Shown: piece after piece, positions 8,151-18,469 of the stretch
How positions within the stretch are numbered: position 1 is the stretch's first letter
How the letters are laid out: each line of letters opens with the position of its first letter
NCBI GenBank assembly: GCA_902627045.1
Contig: CACOHP010000001.1
Location: 156,083-220,082, forward strand
Direction of reading: 5' to 3'
Source: an uncultured Pelagibacteraceae bacterium
GTDB lineage: Bacteria; Pseudomonadota; Alphaproteobacteria; Pelagibacterales; Pelagibacteraceae
DNA length: 64,000 nt
The notes under the pieces: model-generated
What the model was told of the DNA's origin: nothing
What the model saw: only the letters and a program-made list of their open reading frames with translations
Databases searched by the model: none
Made by a program: the position numbers and the translations under genes

Positions 8151-10535
8151 TTATTTTTCAAATGGTTTAATCAATAAGATTAAGGATGGCAAAAGGGTTA
8201 AAACAGATATCATCGCAAGCAACATGGCAATTCCTGTAAAAATACCAAAATAAATTGTAGGAATAAAATTAGATAAAATTAAGATTGAAAAACCAAAAAC
8301 AATGGTGATTGATGTATTTAAAATTGCCCTACCAACTGTTGAATGACAAATTTTGACTGTTTCATTATAATTATTCAGATTTTTATATTCTTCTTTAAAA
8401 CGATAAATATAATGAATACTATTATCAACAGCTATACCTATAGTTATAGCTGCTATTGTAATTGTCATCATATCTAAAGGAATACCAAGTAGGCCAATTA
8501 TTCCTAATATAAAAAAGGCTGCTATAAAATTTGGAACTACACCAATTAATGAGAGTTTTATATTTTTAAAAAGAATTAGAAACATTACAAAAATACCAAT
8601 CATAACAAATCCAAGGGTTAAGATTTGTGATTTAAATAGACTTTGAAGTAAATTATTAAATAAAATCAAAACTCCAGCTAGTTTAAATTCTTTTTTTTCG
8701 AGTCCCAATTTATTTTGTAAGTCATAATTTATTTTCTTTAATAAATCATTTCTTCTTAAGTCTTTTTTAGAGTCTATAATTCTGAGATTTATCCTTGCCT
8801 CATTATTTTCTATAGAAATATAGGGATCAACAATTTCTGTTCTAATACTTTGAGGAATTTTTGAATAAAGAACTCCCATTTCTAAAGTACCTAATGGTTT
8901 ATTATTGTTAAGCAAAGTTGCGACATCAATAATTGAGGAAAAAGATAGAACCTTACCGATTTCTGGCAGGCTATCTAAATAATTATGGACTGATGCAATT
9001 TTATCAATTTTATCTTTTGTAAACCAATATTTTTTTTCATCCTCTTCATTATTTTCATTTTCCCAATCTTCAAATTCATCATCATTAGTCTCTGCTTTGT
9101 TTTTTGGAAATTTTAGAATTACTTCTAACGGTGTGGTACCACCTAATTTTTCATCAATAAGTTTCATGCCTTTATAAATTTCAGTTTTTTTACTAAAATA
9201 ATTTATAAAACTATTTTCAACTTCAAGACGGCTAATGCCAATGATGCTAAATAAAATAACAATTCCAGTTAGGATAAAAATTGACTTTTGATATTCCCGT
9301 GAAAGCTTGGAAAAGAAAGATGTAATCTTAGATATTTCATATTTAACAAGAGAAACATTTTCTTTTGGCACAAAATTAATAAGAGTTGGCAGTAACGTAA
9401 ATGTAATAATGAATGAGATCATTAACCCCATTGTCATCATCCAGCCAAAATCTATTATAGGTTTTATTTCACTAAATATTAAAGACAAAAAAGCGATAAT
9501 TGTTGTTATTACAGTATATAAGATTGGCCAAAACATTTTCTTAGTAGTTAAAATCAAAAGATCTAAAATATTTTTATTAGGAAAATTTTCTTTTAGTTGT
9601 AAAAAACGTGTGCTCATATGGATATTCATTGCCATAGTCAAAATTAACATTAAGGCAATAAAATTTGAGGAAATCACTGTCACTTTCCATCCTAACAAAC
9701 CGAGTAAACCAGTCATTATAATTACCGAGAAAAAGCAGCTACTTATTGGAACCAATATCCAAATTAATTTTCTAAAGATATACCACAGTGTTATAATTAT
9801 AAATAAAAGAACACCTAATCCAAAAACAACTATATCACTTTTAATAAAAGTCATCATATCATCTGCAATCATAGGTATTCCGCCTAAATGAATCTTACCT
9901 ATATTTTCATAACTTTTAATTACATCTCTAATTTCAATAATATTTTTATGATTTTGTTTTTTTATCTTGTCCTTATGAATTTCGATTTCCTCTTTAGATT
10001 TATTTTCAATATCATCTAAAGGCTTATTTTCTTTTAAATAAACAATAATTCCACTAGTTTTACCGTCCTCACTAATAACGAAGTTTCTAAAAACTGGACT
10101 ACCAATTATTTCTTTAAATCCTCTATCTTTATTTACATCCTCATCTTTAAGAGTTTTGAAATTTTCTAATCTTTCTTGTAATGGGGCCTCTGAATTATCT
10201 AACAAAGGAATATCTAATAAAGTAACCACGCTATGTACCCAGTCCAAACTTTGAATTTTATATTTTAGACTCAATAGATTGTTGATTGAGGTGTCTGTAA
10301 TCATACCCTCATTAGGTGTATAGGTAAGGATCAAAAATTCTTTTGATCCATAACGTTCATTTAATTCTTGAAGATATCTAAGATCAGGATCACCATCTAT
10401 TAATAAAGTTTCAGAAGATGCATCTAACCTAAAATCTTTTGACTGATAGCCAAATCCACATAAAGCTATAATTAGAATTAATAGTATAAAGTGAGGTTTT
10501 TTTAATACAAAATTTTGATAAAAATGGGTGAACAT
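8151..10535 (-). CDS. MMPL/RND family transporter (sterol-sensing-domain-like)
   Basis: 794 aa with two SSD-like membrane blocks; ITIGIAVDNSIHYIYRFKEEY and MNIHMSTRFLQ motifs. Confidence 0.88.
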   Translation of the reverse strand: MFTHFYQNFVLKKPHFILLILIIALCGFGYQSKDFRLDASSETLLIDGDPDLRYLQELNERYGSKEFLILTYTPNEGMITDTSINNLLSLKYKIQSLDWVHSVVTLLDIPLLDNSEAPLQERLENFKTLKDEDVNKDRGFKEIIGSPVFRNFVISEDGKTSGIIVYLKENKPLDDIENKSKEEIEIHKDKIKKQNHKNIIEIRDVIKSYENIGKIHLGGIPMIADDMMTFIKSDIVVFGLGVLLFIIITLWYIFRKLIWILVPISSCFFSVIIMTGLLGLLGWKVTVISSNFIALMLILTMAMNIHMSTRFLQLKENFPNKNILDLLILTTKKMFWPILYTVITTIIAFLSLIFSEIKPIIDFGWMMTMGLMISFIITFTLLPTLINFVPKENVSLVKYEISKITSFFSKLSREYQKSIFILTGIVILFSIIGISRLEVENSFINYFSKKTEIYKGMKLIDEKLGGTTPLEVILKFPKNKAETNDDEFEDWENENNEEDEKKYWFTKDKIDKIASVHNYLDSLPEIGKVLSFSSIIDVATLLNNNKPLGTLEMGVLYSKIPQSIRTEIVDPYISIENNEARINLRIIDSKKDLRRNDLLKKINYDLQNKLGLEKKEFKLAGVLILFNNLLQSLFKSQILTLGFVMIGIFVMFLILFKNIKLSLIGVVPNFIAAFFILGIIGLLGIPLDMMTITIAAITIGIAVDNSIHYIYRFKEEYKNLNNYNETVKICHSTVGRAILNTSITIVFGFSILILSNFIPTIYFGIFTGIAMLLAMISVLTLLPSLILLIKPFEK

Positions 10536-10556
10536 TAACCATATTTATATTGGAAT

Positions 10557-11975
10557 TTATGTATTTTGAGTATCTTTAAATTTAGTAAACATTGCCTCAA
10601 ATTCAAGGAATACATTCCCAGTAGGGCCATGTCTTTGTTTACCAATAATTAATTCAGCCAGATTAGAAACTTCATTCATTTTAGCCTGCCATTCAGCATG
10701 TTCCACTGTAGCAGGTTTTGGCTCTTTATTTTCAAGGTAATAGGATTCTCTATAAACAAACATAACAACATCAGCATCTTGCTCTATTGAACCTGACTCT
10801 CTTAAATCAGATAATTGAGGTTTTTTATTATCTCTTTGTTCTACTTGTCTTGATAGTTGTGAGAGAGCCACAACCGGCACAGATAATTCTTTAGCTATTG
10901 CTTTTAATCCTTGAGTAATTTCTGAAACTTCTTGAACGCGTCCCTCTTTATAGTTCAAAGTTCCTCTCATTAATTGAATGTAATCAACAATTATCATATC
11001 AAGCCCATGAATTCTCTTAATTCGCCTAGCTCTATTGCTCACAGCGGCAATAGTTATTGCGGGTGTCTCATCTATATATAATGGTAATTCAGAAATGTTT
11101 TTTGACGTCTCAATAAATTTATCAAATTGCTCATCAGAAATTCTTCCTCGTCTTATATCGTTCGATTTTATTTTGGACTGTTCTGCTAAAATTCTTGTTG
11201 ATAATTGCTCAGAAGACATCTCCAAGGAAAAAAATACAATACTAGATTTTCTTCCACTTTCTTGTAATTTTTTTGATGCATTAAAAGCAATATTTGTTGC
11301 TAGAGCTGTTTTTCCCATTCCTGGTCGTCCTGCGATAATAATTAAATCAGACTTATGTAAACCACCTAATCTATCATCTAAATCTCTTAATCCTGTCGGA
11401 ACACCTACGATACCCTCCTCATTTTTATACGCTGCAGAAGCCATATCAATTGTTTCTTTCAATGCTTTATCAAATTTTATTATTGATGAGTTAAACGAGC
11501 CTTTTTCTGCTAATTTAAACAATTCTTTTTCAGAGTCCTCAATTATGGTTTGCCCATTTATATTGAGGTCACTTAATTTTGCATTATCAATAGTCTGCTC
11601 TGATATTTTAATAAGTTCTCTTCGTACAAACATGTCGTATACAATCTTAGAATACTCGATAGCTTGTCTCAACGAAGTTGAAAATTTTGTAATTTTGACT
11701 AAATATTCTGGAATATCTAAATCATCTTTCTCATTTTCAAAATGATTTTTAAGAGTAATTGGATTAGCCAATAATCCTTTATAAATCAATCCCTCTATGG
11801 CCGCAAAAATTTTCTGGTGCATAGGATCATAAAAATTAGTGCTTGAAATAATTAAACTTAAATCATCAAAAATTTCATTAGATACTAATATTGATCCTAT
11901 AACAGATTGTTCAGCTTCGATATTGTTTGGTAACTCTTTAAAACTGTCCTTTATAACACTCAGACTTTTTTCCAT
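10557..11975 (-). CDS. dnaB: Replicative DNA helicase DnaB
   Basis: PNNIEAEQSVIGSIL, IIAGRPGMGKTALATNIA, DLRESGSIEQDADVVMFVYR. Confidence 0.98.
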   Translation of the reverse strand: MEKSLSVIKDSFKELPNNIEAEQSVIGSILVSNEIFDDLSLIISSTNFYDPMHQKIFAAIEGLIYKGLLANPITLKNHFENEKDDLDIPEYLVKITKFSTSLRQAIEYSKIVYDMFVRRELIKISEQTIDNAKLSDLNINGQTIIEDSEKELFKLAEKGSFNSSIIKFDKALKETIDMASAAYKNEEGIVGVPTGLRDLDDRLGGLHKSDLIIIAGRPGMGKTALATNIAFNASKKLQESGRKSSIVFFSLEMSSEQLSTRILAEQSKIKSNDIRRGRISDEQFDKFIETSKNISELPLYIDETPAITIAAVSNRARRIKRIHGLDMIIVDYIQLMRGTLNYKEGRVQEVSEITQGLKAIAKELSVPVVALSQLSRQVEQRDNKKPQLSDLRESGSIEQDADVVMFVYRESYYLENKEPKPATVEHAEWQAKMNEVSNLAELIIGKQRHGPTGNVFLEFEAMFTKFKDTQNT

Positions 11976-12041
11976 TTAATAAACATATCATACAATAATA
12001 TAATTTATTTTTTAAAATTTGCTGGGGAAAAAATTGTATAA

Positions 12042-12500
12042 TTATTGAATTACCTCTGATGAAACCACATTAATAATAATCTCTGCATCAACTTCTGAGT
12101 GTAGGCTAATTTTTACTTTAAATTTACCAGTTGATTTAATATCCTTTAATGGCTGTATCATCGAAGGTTTAATTTCTTGATTGTCTATTTCTTTGATTAA
12201 TTTTGAAATTTCTGTTGGTTTCACAGAACCATATAATTCATTATTTTCAGTACTTAACTTTTCAATTTTATATTCTTTTTTATTAATTTTCTCTAAAATT
12301 TTTTTTGCCTCTTGTTTTTTTTCATTATCTTTTTTTGAAAGCTCAGTTTTTATCTTTTCTACTTTGGTTATATTTTCTTTTGATGCGTATAAGGCTTTTT
12401 TATTTTCAATTAAAAAATTCCTAGCAAATCCTCTTTTAACATCTATAATTTCACCAATAGTGCCAATTTTTTTCAAATTTTCTAGCAAGATTACTTTCAT
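12042..12500 (-). CDS. rplI: 50S ribosomal protein L9
   Basis: MKVILLENLKKIGTIGEIIDVKRGFARNFLIENKKAL. Confidence 0.96.
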   Translation of the reverse strand: MKVILLENLKKIGTIGEIIDVKRGFARNFLIENKKALYASKENITKVEKIKTELSKKDNEKKQEAKKILEKINKKEYKIEKLSTENNELYGSVKPTEISKLIKEIDNQEIKPSMIQPLKDIKSTGKFKVKISLHSEVDAEIIINVVSSEVIQ

Positions 12501-12501
12501 A

Positions 12502-12774
12502 TTAAATTAAAGCTAAATTTCTAGCTCTTTTGATTGATAGTGACAGCTCCCTTTGCTTTTTTTGACTGACATTGGTAATACGCGATGGAAGTATTTTACC
12601 ATTTTCTGAAGTATATTTTTTTAATAGCTTTATATTTTTGTAATCAATAGTTGGAGCACCTTTAATGGAAAGTGGACAACTTTTTTTAAATTTATATTTA
12701 TTGGGTTGAAATATACTAAGCTTAGCAAAATTACTCTGTTTGTTTTTTTTATTTCCTAATTGTCTTTTTGGCAT
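12502..12774 (-). CDS. rpsR: 30S ribosomal protein S18
   Basis: [48 protein letters not shown]. Confidence 0.96.
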   Translation of the reverse strand: MPKRQLGNKKNKQSNFAKLSIFQPNKYKFKKSCPLSIKGAPTIDYKNIKLLKKYTSENGKILPSRITNVSQKKQRELSLSIKRARNLALI

Positions 12775-12788
12775 AATCTCTCTAATTT

Positions 12789-13169
12789 TTAATTTTCTAA
12801 TTCATTTTTTTTATTAAAGTAATTTGTTTTTAAATCAAATTTTTTAACCCTAACTGTCAGATACCTTAAAAGTTTCTTATCGATTGACTCATTTTTTTCC
12901 AACTCATTTATTGCTTTCCCGTCACATTTGATCTTAAAGTGTATATAGCTACCCTTTTTATTTTTTTTGATTAAATAAGAAAGATTTAATAATCCCCAGT
13001 TTTCAGTTTTTACAATCTCTCCCTCGTTTTTACTAATAATCTTAGAGTATTTATCTATTAGTTGTTTTATATCGCTAGGTGATGCGTCTTGTCTTGCTAT
13101 AATTGTATGTTCGTATAAATTCATTAAAATTTTTAAAAAAAATGAGGATATACTATTATAAATCTTCAA
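12789..13169 (-). CDS. rpsF: 30S ribosomal protein S6
   Basis: [26 protein letters not shown]...[23 protein letters not shown]; likely true start is the internal ATG (MNLYEH). Confidence 0.94.
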   Translation of the reverse strand: MKIYNSISSFFLKILMNLYEHTIIARQDASPSDIKQLIDKYSKIISKNEGEIVKTENWGLLNLSYLIKKNKKGSYIHFKIKCDGKAINELEKNESIDKKLLRYLTVRVKKFDLKTNYFNKKNELEN

Positions 13170-13207
13170 TTACAATAGTTAAAAAGTTTAAAAAATAGGT
13201 TTTTTTT

Positions 13208-14134
13208 ATGTTTTCAGTAATTTTCCCAGGTCAAGGATCACAATTAGTTGGGATGGGAAAAGAATTTTTTAGTAAATATGATTTGGTTAAGCAATTGTTT
13301 AAAAAAGCTGATGAAGCCTTGGAATTTAATATATCAAAACTAATTCTGGATGGTCCAAAAGAAAAGTTAGATTTAACTATTAATACTCAGCCAGCAATAT
13401 TTTTAGTTAGCTTCTCATTGTATAAATTAATTACACAAGAATTTAAAAAAGACCTTACAAAAGCAAAATATTTTGCAGGTCACTCTTTGGGTGAATATTC
13501 AGCATTATCAGCAGCAGGCTATCTAGATTTTTCAGATACGTTAAAACTTTTAAGAATTAGAGGTGATGCAATGCAAAATTCTGTTCCTAATGGTGAAGGC
13601 GGCATGTTAGCAATTCTCGGATCAACAGTTGTAGAAATAGAAGAAATTTTAAGTGAGCACAATATGAACCCAAATATTCAAATTGCTAATGATAATTCAG
13701 AGGGTCAGCTTGTATTAAGTGGAAGAAATATTGATCTAGATATGTTAGTAAAAGTTCTCAAATCTAAAAAAATTAAAAACTTGAAGTTACCAGTTAGCGC
13801 TCCTTTTCATTGTAAATTAATGAATAAAGCAACAGAAATTATGAGAAAGGAAATAGATAAATTATCTTTTCATGATTCTAAAAATAAATTGATATCCAAT
13901 GTAACCGCTGATGAAATTTCAGATAAAAATGAGCTAAAAAAATTATTAATCTCCCAAATTGAAAATAGAGTTAGATGGAGAGAAAGTGTAATAAATATGA
14001 TTGATAAAGGTGTCGATCATTTTATCGAAATTGGACCTGGAAAAGTTTTGTCAGGCTTAGTAAAAAGAATCAATAAAAATGTAAAAATCAATACAATTAA
14101 TAACGAGAGTGATATAAAAGATTTAGAGATATGA
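13208..14134 (+). CDS. fabD: Malonyl-CoA:ACP transacylase
   Basis: FPGQGSQLVGMGKEF, GHSLGEYSAL. Confidence 0.97.
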   Translation: MFSVIFPGQGSQLVGMGKEFFSKYDLVKQLFKKADEALEFNISKLILDGPKEKLDLTINTQPAIFLVSFSLYKLITQEFKKDLTKAKYFAGHSLGEYSALSAAGYLDFSDTLKLLRIRGDAMQNSVPNGEGGMLAILGSTVVEIEEILSEHNMNPNIQIANDNSEGQLVLSGRNIDLDMLVKVLKSKKIKNLKLPVSAPFHCKLMNKATEIMRKEIDKLSFHDSKNKLISNVTADEISDKNELKKLLISQIENRVRWRESVINMIDKGVDHFIEIGPGKVLSGLVKRINKNVKINTINNESDIKDLEI

Positions 14135-14868
14135 ATGAATTAAAACAAAAAAATATCATAGTAACAGGAGCTTCAGGCGGAATCGGAAATTCAATAGTTG
14201 AAAAACTTTATGAAAACGGAGCCAATATACTTGCGACAGGAACAAAAAAAGAAAAACTAAATGATTTAAAGTTTAAATTTAACAATATAAAAATTTTAAG
14301 TTTTGATATATCTCAACATAACCAAATTGACGAATTTATTGAAAAAGCTACAAAAGAATTTGGAGGTGATTTGCATTGTCTTATCAACAATGCTGGTATA
14401 ACTAAGGATAATTTAGCAATTAGAATGAGCTTTGAAGAGTGGAAAAAAGTTATTGATGTAAATCTGACATCAACATTCTTATTAAGCAAAGCAGCAATTA
14501 AAAAGATGTTAAGAAATAAAAGTGGAAAAGTTGTTAATATTGCGTCTGTAGTTGGACACACAGGAAATCTTGGACAGGCAAATTATACAGCTGCAAAAGC
14601 TGGAATAGTCGCCATGTCAAAAACTTTAGCTATTGAGTATGCTAAGAAAAATATAAACGTTAATTGTATATCACCTGGTTTTATAAAGAGTAATATGACG
14701 GAAATGATTGATTCAAAATTTAAGGACATAATCATATCAAAAATTCCATCAGCAAGATTAGGAGAACCCGCAGATGTAGCAAATGCTGTTCTTTTTTTAG
14801 CCTCTAATCAGTCTGATTATATTAATGGTGAAACATTACATGTTAATGGAGGCATGTATATGGCTTGA
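14131..14868 (+). CDS. fabG: 3-oxoacyl-ACP reductase
   Basis: GASGGIGNSI, NNAGITKDNLAIRM, YTAAKAG, SDYINGETLHVNGGMYM. Confidence 0.95.
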   Translation: MNELKQKNIIVTGASGGIGNSIVEKLYENGANILATGTKKEKLNDLKFKFNNIKILSFDISQHNQIDEFIEKATKEFGGDLHCLINNAGITKDNLAIRMSFEEWKKVIDVNLTSTFLLSKAAIKKMLRNKSGKVVNIASVVGHTGNLGQANYTAAKAGIVAMSKTLAIEYAKKNINVNCISPGFIKSNMTEMIDSKFKDIIISKIPSARLGEPADVANAVLFLASNQSDYINGETLHVNGGMYMA

Positions 14869-14917
14869 CAAAACATGTATTTAAACTATTAAGAATTTAA
14901 AACAAAAAAGGATCAAA

Positions 14918-15157
14918 ATGTCAGAAGATGTTTCAAGCAAAGTAAAAAAAATAGTTGCAGATCACTTAGGTATTGACGAGGCCAAAGTTACAGAGGAGTC
15001 AAGTTTTATAGATGATTTAGGCGCAGACAGTCTAGATACTGTAGAGCTAGTTATGGCTTTTGAAGAAGAGTTTGGTTCAGAAATTTCTGATAGTGAAGCT
15101 GAGAAAATTTTAACAGTTGGAGATGCTGTAAAATTTATAGAAGGAAAAGCTAACTAA
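14918..15157 (+). CDS. acpP: Acyl carrier protein
   Basis: [27 protein letters not shown]. Confidence 0.98.
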   Translation: MSEDVSSKVKKIVADHLGIDEAKVTEESSFIDDLGADSLDTVELVMAFEEEFGSEISDSEAEKILTVGDAVKFIEGKAN

Positions 15158-15163
15158 CAATTA

Positions 15164-15796
15164 ATGCCCACAAATAGAGATGGGGTGATGATAATTCTTT
15201 CTTCTCCCTCTGGAGCTGGAAAGACCACTTTGGTAGGATTGTTATCTCAAAATTCAAATTTTGAAGTTTCAATATCACACACAACAAGAAAACCTAGACA
15301 AAATGAAGTACAAAACAAAGACTATTATTTTGTAAGTGAGAGTGAATTCAAAAGATTAATAGGAAATGAGGAATTTCTTGAATATGCCAAAGTTTTTAAT
15401 AATCTTTATGGAACAACTCGAACTCCAGTAATTGAAAGATTAGACAAAGGAAAAAATGTTTTATTTGATATTGATTGGCAAGGTGCTGATCAGATAAAAA
15501 ATAAAAAACTAGATTACAAACTTATAACTTTTTTTATTTTACCACCAAGTAAAGAGGTTTTATTTCAGAGATTATCAAATCGTCATATGGGTGATGAGAC
15601 TATGGTTGAAGAAAGAATGAACCAATTTAACCATGATGTTTTACATTGGATTAATTATGATTACGTTGTAATAAATGATACATTAAACAATTGTTTTTCA
15701 AAGATCCTTAACTTAATTGATGCAGAATTAAATAATGGCTCTAAAGATTACGACAGAGACTTTATAAGAAAACATGTGGAAAAACTAACCTCGTAA
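15164..15796 (+). CDS. gmk: Guanylate kinase
   Basis: [38 protein letters not shown]. Confidence 0.97.
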   Translation: MPTNRDGVMIILSSPSGAGKTTLVGLLSQNSNFEVSISHTTRKPRQNEVQNKDYYFVSESEFKRLIGNEEFLEYAKVFNNLYGTTRTPVIERLDKGKNVLFDIDWQGADQIKNKKLDYKLITFFILPPSKEVLFQRLSNRHMGDETMVEERMNQFNHDVLHWINYDYVVINDTLNNCFSKILNLIDAELNNGSKDYDRDFIRKHVEKLTS

Positions 15797-16573
15797 ATCC
15801 TCATATTCTTTAACCAAATTGTAATAAGTAACAAAATCTAAATTTTGTGGCCTTAAATTTAAATTCAGCTTTAATTTTTTTTGGATTTCCATTTTACCTT
15901 TGAACAACTGATTGAAAGGTTTTTTAATCATTTTTCTTCTATGATTGAAAAAAAGCCTTGTTATTAATTCTATATTTTTTGGCTTATTAATTTTAAAAAA
16001 TTTTGTTTTAGGTGTGAAAAACAATAAGGAACTCTCAATTTTCGGTTTTGGAGAAAATGAAGACGGTTTGACATCACAGATTTTTTTAATGTCCAATTTC
16101 CATTTTGCTAATATTGCTAGTCTTCCATAATTTGACGTATTCACACTTGCTATAATTCTTTCGGCAACTTCCTTTTGAAACATCAGTATCAGGTTTTGGA
16201 ACCAAAAGTTGTTAGTATTCAAGTTTATTATCCATTTACACAATATTTCCGTAGAAATATTATATGGTAAATTTCCATAAACGATTAACTTATCTTGAGA
16301 AAATTTTTTTTCATTTATATTAAGTATGTCGTCATTTATAATTATTACTTGATCCTGAAATTTTTTTTGCAAATATGAGACAAGTCTATCATCTTTTTCC
16401 ACTACAAAAAATTTTTTAGGTTTTTTTTTCAATATTAAGGATGTTAAATTACCAGTCCCAGGACCTACTTCGAGTATAGTCTTATCTTTAATATCTATTA
16501 GATCTACAATTTTTTCTAAGATCTTATCATCTATTAAAAAGTTTTGACCTAAACTTTTTTTTGCTTTTATCAC
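15785..16573 (-). CDS. rsmA: 16S rRNA dimethyladenosine transferase
   Basis: [38 protein letters not shown]. Confidence 0.97.
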   Translation of the reverse strand: MIKAKKSLGQNFLIDDKILEKIVDLIDIKDKTILEVGPGTGNLTSLILKKKPKKFFVVEKDDRLVSYLQKKFQDQVIIINDDILNINEKKFSQDKLIVYGNLPYNISTEILCKWIINLNTNNFWFQNLILMFQKEVAERIIASVNTSNYGRLAILAKWKLDIKKICDVKPSSFSPKPKIESSLLFFTPKTKFFKINKPKNIELITRLFFNHRRKMIKKPFNQLFKGKMEIQKKLKLNLNLRPQNLDFVTYYNLVKEYEDLRG

Positions 16574-17538
16574 TTTAATTTCTCAAGAAAAGAAATAGAT
16601 TTATATAAACTTAAAGGACTTGATACATTTTTACCAATCATTTTTTCATTAGGTCCATGATCTGGTGAAATTCTTAAAAAAGGTAAACCTAATGTGATGT
16701 TGATCGCATCATATTCGAAAAGGGTTTTGATTGGCGTTAAAACCTGATCATGATACATGCCCAGAATTACATCAAATTTTTTCCTGTTTTTTTTTAAAAA
16801 AATTGTATCAGCTGCATATGGTCCAGACACTTTAAAATTACGCTTTATCAAACCTTTAATCGTAGGTTTAATTATTTTTTCATCTTCATTAAAATTACTA
16901 ATACTTTCACAATGAGGATTAAGACCAGTAACTGCTATTTTAGGTTTAAAACCCATAAATGTTTTGTAAAAATTATCAATTAACAAAACTTTCTCAGTGA
17001 TTAATTTTTTGTTAATTTTTTTCGGGACTATTTTTAATGGTAAATGTGTTGTGATAGGACAAACTGAGAGACCCTCATTATATATCAACATCGCAATTTT
17101 TTTTTTTTCAAATTTTTTAGCTAAAAATTCTGTAATACCTAGAAATTTATTTTTTAAAAAATTTTTTTTTGAAATTGGACCATTAATCAATTTATCAGAG
17201 AAGTTTGATTTAATTAAAAGTATAGCTATTTCAAAACATTTTCTTATATAAACATTGGATTTATCACTAATTTTTTCAAAAGCATTTTTTTGATTATAAT
17301 GAACATTTATGAGATTAATTGAATTATTATTTAACTTGCGATAATTCATATTTTTAAAATCTAAATAATTTATTTTTTTTTTAAAATTAAGCTTTTTCAT
17401 TTGAAGAGAGAGAATTTTGTATGATGCTATTAAAACCAAAGGACTTTTAATTTTTTTGGTCTTAAGTACTTTAAATAAAATTTCAAAAAAAATACTGTTA
17501 GGTTCCCCCGCAACTAATAATATTGGTTTATAATTCAT
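16570..17538 (-). CDS. pdxA: 4-hydroxythreonine-4-phosphate dehydrogenase
   Basis: VTGLNPHCES, GPYAADTIF, GMYHDQVLTPIKTL, LPFLRISPDHG. Confidence 0.95.
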   Translation of the reverse strand: MNYKPILLVAGEPNSIFFEILFKVLKTKKIKSPLVLIASYKILSLQMKKLNFKKKINYLDFKNMNYRKLNNNSINLINVHYNQKNAFEKISDKSNVYIRKCFEIAILLIKSNFSDKLINGPISKKNFLKNKFLGITEFLAKKFEKKKIAMLIYNEGLSVCPITTHLPLKIVPKKINKKLITEKVLLIDNFYKTFMGFKPKIAVTGLNPHCESISNFNEDEKIIKPTIKGLIKRNFKVSGPYAADTIFLKKNRKKFDVILGMYHDQVLTPIKTLFEYDAINITLGLPFLRISPDHGPNEKMIGKNVSSPLSLYKSISFLEKLK

Positions 17539-18469
17539 TAATAATAATATCTTTTTTTATTTTGTTTAGAAAAATGTTAGAAAATTGATTCAGTTGTTTA
17601 TTAGTTTTAATTTCGATAATCTTTTTTAATTCATCATCAAGATTGATGTTTTTTTTTGTAATTTTCTTTTCATTTAATTTAAGGATCAAATAGCCCCCAG
17701 GTATCACCAAGGGTTTTGTAAGATCATTAATATTGATTTTTGTAATCTCATTTAAAATTTTTTTGTCAATTGAATTTTCGCTAACCCAACCAATATTCCC
17801 ACCTGATGTTGATGTTCTAGAGATACTATAAATTAAAGCAGTATTTTCAAAACCATTTTTCTGTATTGCATTTTTAATAATATTAAATTTTTCATTTATT
17901 GTTTGCTCTTCTTTTAATTCAAATACAATTTCAGAGAGAAGATATTCGGTTTGGTTTTCGTTTTTTTGAATATCTTGTTTTATTTTTTCCGTGTCAATTT
18001 TGATGTTTTTTGAGTATTTGTCGTAAATAAATTGACTCCATATAGCATTAATAGTCATTTTATTTCTTATTAAGTTAGGTTTAATATTATATTTTTTAAG
18101 ATGCGCAAATATTTCCTCAATATTTGTAAATCCTTTGTTTGCATAGTTTGAAATTAAAATTCTGTTAAAATCATCATCGCTTATTTCAATTTTTTTAACA
18201 ATTGGAAGAAGAGTAATCTTTTTAATTTTATCTTTAATTAATGAATTTCTAGCAATCTCAATAATTTTCTGATTTTCCAAATTATTAATATTTTTATTAA
18301 CTGATTTTAAATAGCTAATTTCATTTAAAATATCTATTGTGGTGATAAGTTCATTGTTGACTTTTAATAGTATTCTATTTTCGCTAGTTGATGCTGTAAA
18401 TTTTATTAAAAATGAAAAAAAAAACACCACAAAAAAAATTATAATTTTTATAGAATAAACTTTTATCAT
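17528..18469 (-). CDS. surA: SurA-like periplasmic peptidyl-prolyl isomerase/chaperone
   Basis: N-terminal signal/TM, SurA_N-like and parvulin-like (SRTSTSGGNIGWVSENSI) segments; between lptD and pdxA as in other Proteobacteria. Confidence 0.8.
   Translation of the reverse strand: MIKVYSIKIIIFFVVFFFSFLIKFTASTSENRILLKVNNELITTIDILNEISYLKSVNKNINNLENQKIIEIARNSLIKDKIKKITLLPIVKKIEISDDDFNRILISNYANKGFTNIEEIFAHLKKYNIKPNLIRNKMTINAIWSQFIYDKYSKNIKIDTEKIKQDIQKNENQTEYLLSEIVFELKEEQTINEKFNIIKNAIQKNGFENTALIYSISRTSTSGGNIGWVSENSIDKKILNEITKININDLTKPLVIPGGYLILKLNEKKITKKNINLDDELKKIIEIKTNKQLNQFSNIFLNKIKKDIIINEL

Noticed and set aside
9307-9891. 194-aa plus-strand ORF opposite the MMPL transporter
   Set aside because: Antisense shadow ORF, low-complexity I/K/V-rich composition, no family resemblance
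11035-11745. 236-aa plus-strand ORF opposite dnaB
   Set aside because: Lies entirely antisense to a confidently identified gene and has no recognisable domain; shadow ORF from codon bias
12181-12510. 109-aa plus-strand ORF opposite rplI
   Set aside because: F/S/I-rich antisense of a K/E-rich ribosomal protein gene; not supported
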